Of a stretch of DNA of 64,000 nucleotides, positions 1 to 10,424 are shown piece by piece. Under the pieces are notes generated by a model. It was not told the origin of the DNA. It did not search any database and worked only from the letters and a program-made list of their open reading frames with translations. Within the stretch, counting starts at the first letter, position 1. The number at the start of each line of letters is the position of its first letter. The DNA is taken from the NCBI GenBank assembly GCA_964393825.1, contig CAYMUY010000002.1, positions 1 to 64,000 on the forward strand, read 5' to 3'. The translations under genes were made by a program, and so were the position numbers. The stretch is from PFJX01 sp964393825 (GTDB lineage: Bacteria > Pseudomonadota > Gammaproteobacteria > Burkholderiales > Thiobacillaceae).

Positions 1-257
1 ACATCTTCGCCGGCGGCTACGCGGCCGGCTACTACAGCTACAAATGGGCGGAAGTCTTGTCTGCCGACGCCTACAGCCTGTTCGAGGAAGAAGCCGGCAG
101 CCACGTCGGCGGCGTGCTCAACCCCGAGGTCGGCCACCGCTTCTGGAGTGAAATCCTCGCGCAAGGCGGCAGCCGCCCGGCCATCGAATCGTTCAAGGCC
201 TTCCGCGGCCGCGAGCCGACCATCGACGCGCTACTGCGGCATAACGGCATGGCTTGA
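1..257 (+). CDS. prlC: Oligopeptidase A, C-terminal end (partial)
   Basis: This is the last 84 or so residues of an M3-family zinc metallopeptidase that degrades short peptides, including cleaved signal peptides, in the cytoplasm. The window opens inside the gene and the reading frame starts at base 3. The segment GYAAGYYSYKWAEVLSAD followed by LFEE is the conserved C-terminal helical region of PrlC-type enzymes. The HExxH zinc site lies upstream, outside the window, so activity cannot be judged. The stop at 255-257 is followed 55 bases later by trxC on the same strand. The family is recognised from the C-terminal motif only. Confidence 0.85.
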   Translation, partial: IFAGGYAAGYYSYKWAEVLSADAYSLFEEEAGSHVGGVLNPEVGHRFWSEILAQGGSRPAIESFKAFRGREPTIDALLRHNGMA

Positions 258-312
258 TTTCCCCTCGTTCGACCGCCATTTCTCCTTCATTCGAACCTTA
301 CTGGAGAACCCC

Positions 313-735
313 ATGGAACTGGTCTGTCCCGCCTGCGGCGCGGTCAATCGCGTGCCCGACGATCGACTGCAACACCACCCGAAATGCGGCAAGTGCGGTG
401 GTGAGGTGGTGCCGGCCGCGCCGATCGACTTGAACGCCGGCAGCTTCGGCAAGTTCGTCGCCCGCGACGGCCTGCCGGTGCTGTTGGATTTCTGGGCGCC
501 CTGGTGCGGGCCGTGCAAGATGTTCGCGCCGACTTACCAGCAGTTGGCAGGGCGGTACGCGGGCCGCGTGCGCTTCGCCAAGGTGAATACCGAGGCGGAA
601 CAGGCGCTCGCCGGCCAGCACGGCATCCGCAGCATCCCCACCCTGGCCCTGTTCAAGGGCGGACGCGAGGTGGACCGGGTCTCCGGGGCGCTGTCGGCGC
701 CGCAACTGGAGGACTGGCTGCGGCGCCACGCCTGA
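313..735 (+). CDS. trxC: Thioredoxin 2 with N-terminal zinc ribbon
   Basis: Cytoplasmic thiol-disulfide reductase of 140 residues, the usual TrxC length. Two CxxC pairs (Cys5/Cys8 and Cys25/Cys28) form the N-terminal zinc-binding module that separates TrxC from TrxA. The active site WCGPC is at residues 64-68 and the cis-proline motif SIPT follows in the C-terminal half. The ATG at 313 is chosen because a GGAG lies about 8 bases upstream and the protein then begins exactly at the zinc ribbon (MELVCPAC). An in-frame upstream ATG at 148 would add 55 residues read from the prlC coding region. TrxC genes are often oxidative-stress responsive, but no regulator site was identified here. Confidence 0.95.
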   Translation: MELVCPACGAVNRVPDDRLQHHPKCGKCGGEVVPAAPIDLNAGSFGKFVARDGLPVLLDFWAPWCGPCKMFAPTYQQLAGRYAGRVRFAKVNTEAEQALAGQHGIRSIPTLALFKGGREVDRVSGALSAPQLEDWLRRHA

Positions 736-797
736 GCGGCATCAGGCGTATCGGTCCGGCGCGGCCTCATCGCTACCGCGCCAACCCGGCCTGCGAG

Positions 798-1433
798 TCA
801 GGCGCCGGGCACAAGCCCGGCCAGCAGATGCCGTGCGAGGCGCTCGGCGACCTCATCATTCGACGCGTTGACGCCCAGGTCGCGCATGCGGGTGACTTCC
901 AGGCCAGGGTAGCCGCAGGGATTGATGGCCCGGAACGGGGCGAGGTCCACATCCACGTTCAGGCTGAGGCCGTGGTAGGTGCAGCCGCCCTTCACCCGCA
1001 GGCCGAGGGCCGCGATCTTGGCGCCGCCCACGTAGACGCCGGGAGCGCCTTCCTGGCGTTCGCCGGCGATGCCGAATTCGCCCAGCAGGTCGATGAGGGC
1101 TTGTTCCATGCGTCGCACCAGCTCGCGCACGCCGTAGCCGCGCCGTTTCAGGTCGATCAGGAGGTAGGCCACGACCTGGCCGGGACCGTGGTAGGTAACC
1201 TGGCCGCCGCGGTCGATGGGCACCACCGGGATGCCGATGTCGGCGAGCAGGTGTTCCGGCTTGCCCGCCTGGCCCTGGGTGAACACGGGGGGGTGTTCGA
1301 GCAGCCAGATCTCGTCCGGGGTATCGGCACCGCGTTGCGCGGTGAACGCCTGCATGGCGCGCCAGGTGGGTTCGTAGTCGACCCGGCCGAGGCGGCGCAA
1401 GGCCGGCGAGACGCCGGCGCTACACGTCGTCAC
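798..1433 (-). CDS. lipB: Octanoyl-[ACP]:protein transferase LipB
   Basis: Transfers octanoyl groups from acyl carrier protein to lipoyl domains, the first step of lipoate synthesis. Visible motifs are RGGQVTYHGPGQ, the catalytic lysine in GGAKIAALG and the catalytic cysteine in NPCGYPG. The GTG at 1433 overlaps the TGA of the upstream gene (GTGA), giving 211 residues. An ATG at 1454 and a TTG at 1400 (200 residues) are alternatives. Residues 3-11 after the GTG (TTCSAGVSPAL region) are encoded by a short palindromic repeat also found near 62900. Homology to other LipB proteins begins only at LRRLGRVDYEPTW, so the TTG may be the ancestral start. Function is certain; the start is not. Confidence 0.92.
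   Translation of the reverse strand: MTTCSAGVSPALRRLGRVDYEPTWRAMQAFTAQRGADTPDEIWLLEHPPVFTQGQAGKPEHLLADIGIPVVPIDRGGQVTYHGPGQVVAYLLIDLKRRGYGVRELVRRMEQALIDLLGEFGIAGERQEGAPGVYVGGAKIAALGLRVKGGCTYHGLSLNVDVDLAPFRAINPCGYPGLEVTRMRDLGVNASNDEVAERLARHLLAGLVPGA
1401..1424. repeat. Short palindromic repeat (REP-like), copy 1
   Basis: The sequence GCCGGCGA-GACGCCGGC-GCTAC is a GC-rich imperfect palindrome. A near-identical copy, one base longer, occurs at 62891-62911 between nirD and nasA. Here it lies across the first codons of lipB. Many proteobacterial genomes carry families of such intergenic repeats. Two copies in 64 kb, each at a gene junction, fit that pattern. Confidence 0.6.
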
Positions 1434-3229
1434 AGCCCGCGCGCCGCCAGCCACTCTTCCAGAATGAGCATCACCCAGAGCATGCTGCCGAAGTAGGTGG
1501 CATGGCCGGACATGTGCTCGCGGCGCAGGTGGTCGACGTAGCCCGGGGTGAGCAGGCCGCGCTTGCGGAAGTCGGAGAGGCGGTCCTCGATGCGTTCGCG
1601 CAGCGGCGCGTAGTCCTTGGCCCAGACGCCGAAGGGCAGGCCGAAGCCGTGTTTGCTCTTGTCGATGATTTCGTCGGGCAGAAAGCCTTTCAGCGCGGTC
1701 TTGAAGAACCAGCGCAGGTATTGCCCCTTCACTTTCCAGTCGGGCGGGATTTCGCCGGAGAAGTCGATGATGGCGTCGTCCATCAGCGGGTAGCGCACCT
1801 CGATGCCGGCCGCTTCGGTCATGCCGCCGACCTTTCTGAGGTCGTTGTCGGCCAGGGTGAACTTGATGTCCAGGTGCAGCATGCGGTTGATGTAGGAGGT
1901 CGAGTCGGCGCGGTCGTACACCTCTTTCAGCCAGTCGTGCGGCTGCTGGGCGTCGACACGAGCGAGGAACTCGGCCTCGAACATCTCGCCCAGCGGCTGC
2001 CGGTAGATGAAGTTGTACGACTCCATGCGCTCCGGCAGGGGCGTGTTGGCCTGGCGCAGATAACTTTGCAGCTTGCGCCCCGGCGGGAGGGCGGCCATGC
2101 CGGGCAGCCGCGCCAAAGGTTCGATCAGGCCGTGGCGGAGGAAACCGGGCAACGCATGGTAGGCCTCGAACACTTTCTGCTTGGCGTAGCGGGCGTTGCC
2201 GCCGAAGTATTCGTCACCACCGTCGCCGGCCAGCATGACCTTGTAGCCATCCGCCGCCGCCAGCTTGGCGCAGAAATAGGAGGGCACGGCGGAGTCGTTG
2301 CCGAACGGTTCGTCGTAATGGCCGGCGATGACCGGGATCGCTTCCATGATGTCGGCCGGCTGCAGGTAGTACTCGCGCATGTCGAGGCCGAAGCGCTTGC
2401 CGGCGATGCGGGCATATTCCATCTCGTCGAAGCCCGCCGCCGGGAAGCCGATGGAATAGGTGCGGGCTGCGCCGGCAACCTGCTTCAACATGCCGGAGAC
2501 GGTGGAACTGTCGGTGCCGCCGGAGAGGAAGGCGGCCACGGTGTCCTCGCCCCTGGCGCGGGTGACGCTGTCGCGGATCAGTTCGAGGAAGCGCGCCTTC
2601 TGCGCCTCGAAGTCGTCACGCGGCGCATCGCGGTATTTCAGCGCCCAGTAGAAGCCGCGGGTGACTTGCCTCCCCTCGCAGCGGGCCCACTGCCCGGGCA
2701 GCAGCTTTTCCACGCCCTGGTAGACGCTGCCCGGCGCCGGCACGACATGGAAATAGAGATAGTTGAACAGGCCCTGCGGATCGAGGCTGCGCCCCACGGC
2801 CGGATGCGCGGCGACCAGGTCGGCGCGGCTGGCGAAGACGCAGCCCTCGGGGCGGGTGGCGAAGGCCAGGGCATGGTCGCCGATGCGGTCGAGCGCCAGG
2901 AACACGCAATCCTGTTCCTGGTCGATCACGGCGAGGGAGAAACTGCCGCGGATGTGCGCCGGTGTGTCGTTGCCATGTGCGCGCCAGAGCCGGGCCAGGG
3001 CGACGGCGGCGGGAAGCGCCCGCAATTCCGGATGATCGAAATCGGGTCGCCCGGCGATGACGCAGGACAGCCCGGCTTCCTGATGCAGGCTGCCGCCCCA
3101 GGTGGCGAGCGTCGCCGTGGCCGTCGCCTGCCGCTCGAGCCCCGCCGGCTGCGCCCGGCCGGCGCCCCGCCACATCGTATCGACCGTGCCTTCGGGGGCC
3201 ATTCCCCGCCAACCCATCAAACCACGCAT
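1430..3229 (-). CDS. Asparagine-synthase-family protein lacking the glutaminase cysteine
   Basis: A 599-residue protein with the two-domain asparagine synthetase B architecture. The C-terminal synthetase half has the ATP-binding PP-loop SGGTDSS at residues 236-242, AGDGGDEYFGG and YPLMDDAIIDF. The N-terminal half retains the shape of a class II amidotransferase (DRIGDHALAFATR, VFASRADLV). However, the protein starts MRGLMGW where functional enzymes start MCG, so the essential Cys2 nucleophile is replaced by Arg. It therefore probably cannot use glutamine. It may use ammonia or another amine donor, or act as an amide or peptide ligase. It overlaps lipB by four bases. The substrate is unknown and I assign no gene symbol. 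Confidence 0.8.
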   Translation of the reverse strand: MRGLMGWRGMAPEGTVDTMWRGAGRAQPAGLERQATATATLATWGGSLHQEAGLSCVIAGRPDFDHPELRALPAAVALARLWRAHGNDTPAHIRGSFSLAVIDQEQDCVFLALDRIGDHALAFATRPEGCVFASRADLVAAHPAVGRSLDPQGLFNYLYFHVVPAPGSVYQGVEKLLPGQWARCEGRQVTRGFYWALKYRDAPRDDFEAQKARFLELIRDSVTRARGEDTVAAFLSGGTDSSTVSGMLKQVAGAARTYSIGFPAAGFDEMEYARIAGKRFGLDMREYYLQPADIMEAIPVIAGHYDEPFGNDSAVPSYFCAKLAAADGYKVMLAGDGGDEYFGGNARYAKQKVFEAYHALPGFLRHGLIEPLARLPGMAALPPGRKLQSYLRQANTPLPERMESYNFIYRQPLGEMFEAEFLARVDAQQPHDWLKEVYDRADSTSYINRMLHLDIKFTLADNDLRKVGGMTEAAGIEVRYPLMDDAIIDFSGEIPPDWKVKGQYLRWFFKTALKGFLPDEIIDKSKHGFGLPFGVWAKDYAPLRERIEDRLSDFRKRGLLTPGYVDHLRREHMSGHATYFGSMLWVMLILEEWLAARGL

Positions 3230-3290
3230 CCTGCGTAACCTCTCTCTAGCAACACGTCACTGCGTAACAAACCCTCGCACTGAGGAACAC

Positions 3291-3328
3291 GAATCCCGGC
3301 AGCCGGCGGGCCAGACCTGCCGGGATTC
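3291..3328. repeat. 11-bp inverted repeat between two minus-strand genes
   Basis: GAATCCCGGCA at 3291-3301 and TGCCGGGATTC at 3318-3328 form a perfect 11-bp stem with a 16-base loop. It lies between the DUF4124-glutaredoxin gene and the asparagine-synthase-like gene. There is no T-tract on either side, so it is a poor intrinsic terminator. It may be an mRNA-stabilising hairpin or an operator. Confidence 0.4.
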
Positions 3329-3355
3329 GCTGACGTTCACCCCAGCGCGGGCCGA

Positions 3356-3850
3356 TCATCGGGGTTTCGCTTCGGCCGCCTTGGGATTTTCGGCCGCCTT
3401 GGGGTAATTCGCGGCATCCAGCATGCGGTTCCAGGTGGTCGCCTCGAAGCCCTTGAAGTGGCTGCCGCCGACCACGATCACCGGGACTTCGACGGCGCCG
3501 GTCAACTGCTTCAGTTCAACGGCGATCTCGGGCTCGGAGGCGGGATCCTTCGCGGTATAGGGAACGCCACGCTGTTTCAGGAAGTCCGTGGCCTGGTCGC
3601 AGTACTGGCCGCAGGCGGTGTTGTACAGCGTCACCGGGCTCAGGCTTTTCGCCTGCTTGAGCGCGTAGGACTCCTTGTCCACTTCCACCACATTGGCCTT
3701 GCCCTTGATCTTCTGCGCCTGCTTCGCGGAAGGTGGCGGCGGCCGGTCGGAATACGACACCGCGCCGCGTTCGTCCACCCAGCGATACAAATCGCCCGCC
3801 TGGACGGCGGAGCAGGCAAGCAACAACACACAGAGCGCGATTCTGGTCAT
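3356..3850 (-). CDS. Exported DUF4124 plus glutaredoxin-like protein
   Basis: A 164-residue protein with a signal peptide (MTRIALCVLLLACSAVQA) and a DUF4124 segment (LYRWVDERGAVSYSDRPPP). A thioredoxin-fold glutaredoxin-like domain follows, with CGQYC as a possible redox pair and VPVIVVGG as the cis-Pro strand. The C-terminus carries a short repeat (PKAAEN-PKAAEA). The ATG at 3850 is chosen because it starts directly with the signal peptide; a longer reading to 4108 would run antisense into hda. The predicted location is periplasmic or envelope, with a possible thiol redox role. DUF4124 has no assigned biochemical function. The gene is divergent from hda, with only 90 bases between the starts. 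Confidence 0.8.
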   Translation of the reverse strand: MTRIALCVLLLACSAVQAGDLYRWVDERGAVSYSDRPPPPSAKQAQKIKGKANVVEVDKESYALKQAKSLSPVTLYNTACGQYCDQATDFLKQRGVPYTAKDPASEPEIAVELKQLTGAVEVPVIVVGGSHFKGFEATTWNRMLDAANYPKAAENPKAAEAKPR

Positions 3851-3940
3851 GGTTATTTCCCGAAAAACCAAGCGCGGCCATTTTAGCGCGCCGGCATTGA
3901 AGCGCCTCGCTGATGCGATTACTTCGTTAACATTGCGCCC

Positions 3941-4597
3941 ATGCGGCAATTGATCCTCGACATTCGTCCCGACTCCCCTCCCGATTTCGACAACTACCTG
4001 CCCGGCCCCAATGCCGAGGCGCTGGCGGCCCTGCGCGCGCATCTGCCCGACCAGGCGCGCGAACCCCTGCTCTACCTCTGGGGTGATGCCGGCGTGGGCA
4101 AGAGCCACCTGGAGCAGGCCTGGGCCAGCGCGACCGGCGCGACCCTGCTCGCCGCCAGTGAAGTGCTACCGGAGCCGCCGATACCGGCCCTGGCGGTGGA
4201 TGACGTGGAAGCGCTCGACGCGGACAACCAGATCCGCCTGTTCGGCCTGATCAACTCGGCGCGCGAACAGGGCGGCCTGCTGCTCGCCAGCGGCCGACTG
4301 CCGCCCGCCCAGCTGGACTTGCGGCCCGACCTGGCCACGCGTCTGGCGCAGGGCCTGGTGTTCCGGCTGCTGCCGCTGTCCGATGCCGACAAGGCCACCG
4401 CCCTCGGCGTTCGCGCCGAGGGGCGCGGCCTGCACCTGCCGGAAGAGGTGACCCGCTACCTGCTCAACCACTGCCGACGCGACCTGCCCCGCCTGCTCGC
4501 CATCGTGGATGCCCTCGACACCTACTCCCTGAGCCACAAGCGCCCGGTGTCCGTGCCGCTGCTCAAGGAACTGCTGCAACAGACCCTGCCCCTGTGA
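3941..4597 (+). CDS. hda: DnaA regulatory inactivator Hda
   Basis: A 218-residue AAA+ protein related to DnaA domain III. It works with the DNA-loaded sliding clamp to stimulate ATP hydrolysis by DnaA and so prevents re-initiation of replication. The N-terminus MRQLILDI contains a clamp-binding type QL-x-L motif. Walker A is WGDAGVGKSHL, and sensor-region arginines are visible in the C-terminal half. The weak Walker B (LAVDDVEAL) is typical of Hda. The stop overlaps the GTG start of the next gene (GTGA), so the two are probably co-translated. Confidence 0.9.
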   Translation: MRQLILDIRPDSPPDFDNYLPGPNAEALAALRAHLPDQAREPLLYLWGDAGVGKSHLEQAWASATGATLLAASEVLPEPPIPALAVDDVEALDADNQIRLFGLINSAREQGGLLLASGRLPPAQLDLRPDLATRLAQGLVFRLLPLSDADKATALGVRAEGRGLHLPEEVTRYLLNHCRRDLPRLLAIVDALDTYSLSHKRPVSVPLLKELLQQTLPL

Positions 4598-5673
4598 CCC
4601 ACCTGCTGGTTGCCATCAGCCATCACGGTCTCGGCCACCTGGCGCAGGCCGCGCCGGTGATCAACGCCCTGCATGCGGCGCGGCCGGACCTGACCTTCAC
4701 GATCTGGAGCGGCATTCCCGGGGCCGCCCTGGCGGCGCGCATCGACGCCCCCTTCCAGCACCGCTTTGAAGCGGCCGATGTCGGTCTCGCCATGCACGAC
4801 GCCGTGCGCGTCGACCTGGAAGCGAGCCGCATCGCCCACCTGGCCTTCCATCGCGACTGGCAGGCGCGGGTGGCGCGCGAGGCGGACTGGCTGCGCGGCC
4901 AGGGCACCGACGGCGTGCTTGCCGATGCCGCCTGCCTGCCCCTGGCCGCCGCCGCCCGTGCCGGCATTCCCGGCGTCGCCCTGTGCTCGCTGAACTGGGT
5001 CGACGTCGCCGGCGCCTACCTGGCGACGCTGCCCGGCATGGCCGAGGTGCTGGCGCAGATGGCGGCGGCCTACCGTTCGGCGCGCGCCTTCCTGCGCGCC
5101 ACCCCGGCCATGCCCATGGACTGGCTGGAGAATCGGGAAACCCTGCCACCGATCGCCGCCCTGGGCGTCGCACGCGCCACGGAACTGCGCGCGCGCCTGG
5201 GCGTGGACGCGGCCGAACGCCTGGTCCTGATCGGATTTGGCGGCATCGGCTATCGCGCCGCCCGGCCGTTGCCGGTGCTCGACGGTGTCCGCTGGCTGGT
5301 GCCGGACGACTGGGGCGCCGGCGATGCCCCGGGCGCCGGCATGATCCCCTTCTCGCGCGCCGGATTGCCCTTTCTCGACCTGCTCGCCTCCAGCGATGTG
5401 CTGGTCACCAAGGTCGGCTACGGCAGTTTCGTGGAAGCCGCCGCCAGCGCCAGGCCGGTGCTCTATATCGACCGCCCGGATTGGCCGGAAACGCCTTATC
5501 TGACGGCATGGCTCCACACCCATGCGCAGGCGGCGGCGATCGATGAGGGGCAATTGTTCAATCCGGAGATCGGCGCTCTGCTGGGCAAGATACTGGCCGA
5601 ACCGGGCAAGCCCGCGGTGGCGGTGGATGGCGCGGCGCAGGCGGCGCGGCGGCTGATGGTATTGCTGGGGTAG
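4594..5673 (+). CDS. GT28/MurG-like glycosyltransferase family protein
   Basis: A 359-residue cytosolic protein with a GT-B fold. The N-terminus MTHLLVAISHHGLGHLAQ has the glycine-rich loop and HGLGH motif of MurG/GT28-like enzymes. The C-terminal half has LIGFGGIGYR and a donor-binding region (DVLVTKVGYGSFVEAAASARPVLYIDR) that resembles glycosyltransferase nucleotide-sugar binding. The start is GTG at 4594, overlapping the hda stop. Acceptor and donor are unknown. The unusual pairing with hda is noted but does not indicate a function. Confidence 0.7.
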   Translation: MTHLLVAISHHGLGHLAQAAPVINALHAARPDLTFTIWSGIPGAALAARIDAPFQHRFEAADVGLAMHDAVRVDLEASRIAHLAFHRDWQARVAREADWLRGQGTDGVLADAACLPLAAAARAGIPGVALCSLNWVDVAGAYLATLPGMAEVLAQMAAAYRSARAFLRATPAMPMDWLENRETLPPIAALGVARATELRARLGVDAAERLVLIGFGGIGYRAARPLPVLDGVRWLVPDDWGAGDAPGAGMIPFSRAGLPFLDLLASSDVLVTKVGYGSFVEAAASARPVLYIDRPDWPETPYLTAWLHTHAQAAAIDEGQLFNPEIGALLGKILAEPGKPAVAVDGAAQAARRLMVLLG

Positions 5674-5714
5674 CGTTGCCGGCGGGTCGCGCGGTGGCTC
5701 GACCCTTGCAGCGT

Positions 5715-6152
5715 CTACGGCCGTTTCTTGCGCGGCTCGTAATGAACGACCCCGCGCATGATTTCCGAATAGGGAAAATCCGCGACGCTGCCGTAGCGGC
5801 GCAGCCCTTCGCCAACCAGGGTGGCGACATCGACCGACTCCGCCGCCAATACTTCCTTCAACCCCAGGATGCCACCGCACTGCGCCCGGATCTCCTTGCC
5901 GAACGGCCAGGGCTGGCTGGGGTCCATGTGCAGCGCGAAGCGGGCGTTGAGATGCAGTGTTTCATGCAGCGCCTTGCACAGGTCGCTGGCGGTTTCATGG
6001 CCGCAGGAGATGGCTTCCCGCTCCGCCAGCAGCAACTTGCGCGCATGCATGCAACTGACACAGTGGGAGAGCAGCGCGCGTTCGAAGGGACAGGGGCGGT
6101 TGATCGCCGCGTCACGCGCCTGCTTGTAGGCTTCCTCGTTGTAGCCGGACAT
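5715..6152 (-). CDS. Conserved cysteine-rich cytosolic protein, function unknown
   Basis: A 145-residue protein without signal peptide or membrane segment. It has six cysteines: one in PCPF near residue 21, a CVSC pair near 31-34 in HCVSCMHAR, CGHE near 50, DLC near 58 and QCGG near 91. The spacing suggests zinc or Fe-S binding, but it matches no motif I can name. It is followed on the same strand by the end of secA's downstream partner gene (6179-6409), suggesting a shared transcript after secA. I do not recognise the family. Confidence 0.6.
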   Translation of the reverse strand: MSGYNEEAYKQARDAAINRPCPFERALLSHCVSCMHARKLLLAEREAISCGHETASDLCKALHETLHLNARFALHMDPSQPWPFGKEIRAQCGGILGLKEVLAAESVDVATLVGEGLRRYGSVADFPYSEIMRGVVHYEPRKKRP

Positions 6153-6178
6153 GTCTAGGAGCGGGCTCCCGACCGCGA

Positions 6179-6409
6179 TCAGTAATCGTCGCCGGCGAGC
6201 GAGGCATCGAGTTCGCGCGGCTGCGACAGCGTGTCCTCGGCGGCGAGCTCGTTCTCGGCGAAGATCATTTTCACCACGTAGCCGTCGTTGGGATCGAGCA
6301 CGCGGCGAAAATCGTTGGCGATGGCCTTGGCTTCCTTGAACGAGTCGGCCTGACCCTGTTTTTCCAGGAGCTTGAAGGGTCCACCAATCTTGTAGATGAA
6401 ATAGGGCAT
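6179..6409 (-). CDS. Small conserved protein downstream of secA
   Basis: A 76-residue protein beginning MPYFIYKIGGPFKLLEKQG and ending in an acidic tail (LDASLAGDDY). The first 50 residues look like one small alpha/beta domain (SFKEAKAIANDFRR, YVVKMIFAENELAAEDTL). No catalytic motif is visible. It follows secA on the same strand after a G-rich hairpin and precedes the cysteine-rich gene by 26 bases. The coding call rests on its clean ATG, the plausible domain-like sequence and its place in the minus-strand run. Confidence 0.6.
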   Translation of the reverse strand: MPYFIYKIGGPFKLLEKQGQADSFKEAKAIANDFRRVLDPNDGYVVKMIFAENELAAEDTLSQPRELDASLAGDDY

Positions 6410-6440
6410 GGCAAGGGGCTAATTGTTGAGCGTTTCGCTA

Positions 6441-6522
6441 GGGTATAGATACAAGGGGCAGGGGGCAAGGGGCAAGGAAGGCCAGGGGGGGCCTTGCCCC
6501 CTGCCCCTTGCCCCTTGTACCC
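6441..6522. repeat. Large G-rich imperfect inverted repeat after secA
   Basis: The left arm (6441-6483) is built of GGGGCA and GGGCAAG units, and the right arm (6489-6522) is its imperfect reverse complement ending TTGTACCC. The hairpin would be about 30 bp long. It lies between the end of secA and the next gene. The left strand also has several runs of four or more G, enough for G-quadruplex formation. There is no T-tract, so a simple intrinsic terminator is unlikely. It may be a dispersed repeat or a transcript-end structure. Confidence 0.6.
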
Positions 6523-6526
6523 GCCG

Positions 6527-9274
<2,748 letters not shown>

Positions 9275-9398
9275 GAAAAATGAAGGAGATAGGTGGGATT
9301 TCGGAGAATCGGCGAATGCTACCATACCGCTGTTTCAGCCCCCCTTAAGGCTGTCTTAACGGACCCTTTGTCACGCCGCGCGCACCCTACACTGCCCC

Positions 9399-9839
9399 AT
9401 GGCCTATCGCCCGTCCCCCCTGCAACGCATCCGCGGCATTCTCCGCAGCGACCCCACCCTGGCGGTGGCGCTGCCTGAAGCCGAGCGCCTGCGCGAGCTC
9501 AACCGGCGTTTCGCCGGCGTGGTGCCGGCGGCGGTGGCGCGCGCCTGCCGGGTGGCGGCGGTCCAGGGCGAAACCGCGCTGGTCTTTTGCGCCAACGGCG
9601 CCGCCGCCAGCCGGGTGCGCAGCCAGGCGACAGGAGTGGCACGGGTGCTGTCGCGGCCCGAGTCGCCGGTGCTGGCGGTGAAGGTGAAAATCCGCGCCGA
9701 CTGGACCTTGCCGGAGAAACGCGAGAAACGGGACATGGCCGCGGCGGGGCTGGCCGCCTTCCGCGACCTCGACGCGCAGCTCCCGGACGGCGACCTGAAA
9801 GCGGCGGTGGATGCGCTGCTGGCGCGGCGACGCGGCTAG
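9399..9839 (+). CDS. DUF721/DciA-like protein
   Basis: A 146-residue basic protein. The core RLRELNRRFAGVVPAAVARACRVAAVQGETALVFCANGA fits the DUF721 domain, which in DciA binds the replicative helicase and helps load it in bacteria lacking DnaC/DnaT. A role here as helicase loader is inference from the family; the sequence shows only the domain. The C-terminus is Lys/Arg and Ala rich. It is divergently oriented to secA, a common arrangement for DUF721 genes in betaproteobacteria, and is followed after 24 bases by aroK. Confidence 0.7.
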   Translation: MAYRPSPLQRIRGILRSDPTLAVALPEAERLRELNRRFAGVVPAAVARACRVAAVQGETALVFCANGAAASRVRSQATGVARVLSRPESPVLAVKVKIRADWTLPEKREKRDMAAAGLAAFRDLDAQLPDGDLKAAVDALLARRRG

Positions 9840-9863
9840 CGGCGCCCGTTTACAATCGCGCCC

Positions 9864-10424
9864 ATGATCCCGAGCTCAAACATCTTCCTGGTCGGCCTGA
9901 TGGGTTCCGGCAAGACCACCATAGGCAAATTGCTGGCCAAGCATCGTGGCCTGTCCTTTGTCGACTCCGACCACGAAATCGTCGATCGCTGCGGCGTCTC
10001 CATTCCCACGATCTTCGAGATCGAGGGCGAGGAAGGCTTTCGCAAGCGCGAATCCTGCATCATCGACGAACTCAGCCGCCGCCAGGGCATCGTCCTCGCC
10101 ACCGGTGGCGGCGCCGTGCTGCGCCCGGAGAACCGCGCCAACCTGAAGGGGCGCGGCACTGTGGTCTATCTGAGATGCCAGCCACGCGAACTCTACCTGC
10201 GGACCCGCCATGACAAGAACCGCCCGCTCCTGCAGACCGACGACCCGCTGAAGAAGCTCAAGGAACTGTATCTGGCTCGCCACACCTTCTATATGGAAAC
10301 AGCCGACATCGTCCTCGACTCCGGCCGCCAGAGCGCGCACTGCCTGGTGCGGCGCCTGGAAAACAGCCTCGATCTGTCCGGAATGGCGCGTTGCGAACGA
10401 TGCGAGCCCTCGCCCGCCTGCTGA
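9864..10424 (+). CDS. aroK: Shikimate kinase
   Basis: Phosphorylates shikimate at the 3-hydroxyl in aromatic amino acid synthesis. The 186-residue protein has Walker A GLMGSGKTT, the shikimate-binding DSDHEIVDRCG with following FRKRE, the TGGGAV motif, and the lid region RTRHDKNRPLLQT. It begins MIPSSNIFLVG. Unusually for proteobacteria, aroB does not follow; instead a beta-helix surface gene overlaps its last 25 bases. The C-terminal tail (CERCEPSPAC) has an uncommon cluster of three cysteines, probably a consequence of this overlap. Confidence 0.93.
   Translation: MIPSSNIFLVGLMGSGKTTIGKLLAKHRGLSFVDSDHEIVDRCGVSIPTIFEIEGEEGFRKRESCIIDELSRRQGIVLATGGGAVLRPENRANLKGRGTVVYLRCQPRELYLRTRHDKNRPLLQTDDPLKKLKELYLARHTFYMETADIVLDSGRQSAHCLVRRLENSLDLSGMARCERCEPSPAC

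Noticed and set aside
1430..3238. Link of the AsnB-like protein to the HprK-like cassette as a lasso-peptide cluster
   Set aside because: The genes are 30 kb apart, the B2-type protease is absent and no precursor peptide was found. Only kinase, RRE and nucleotidyltransferase similarity remains.
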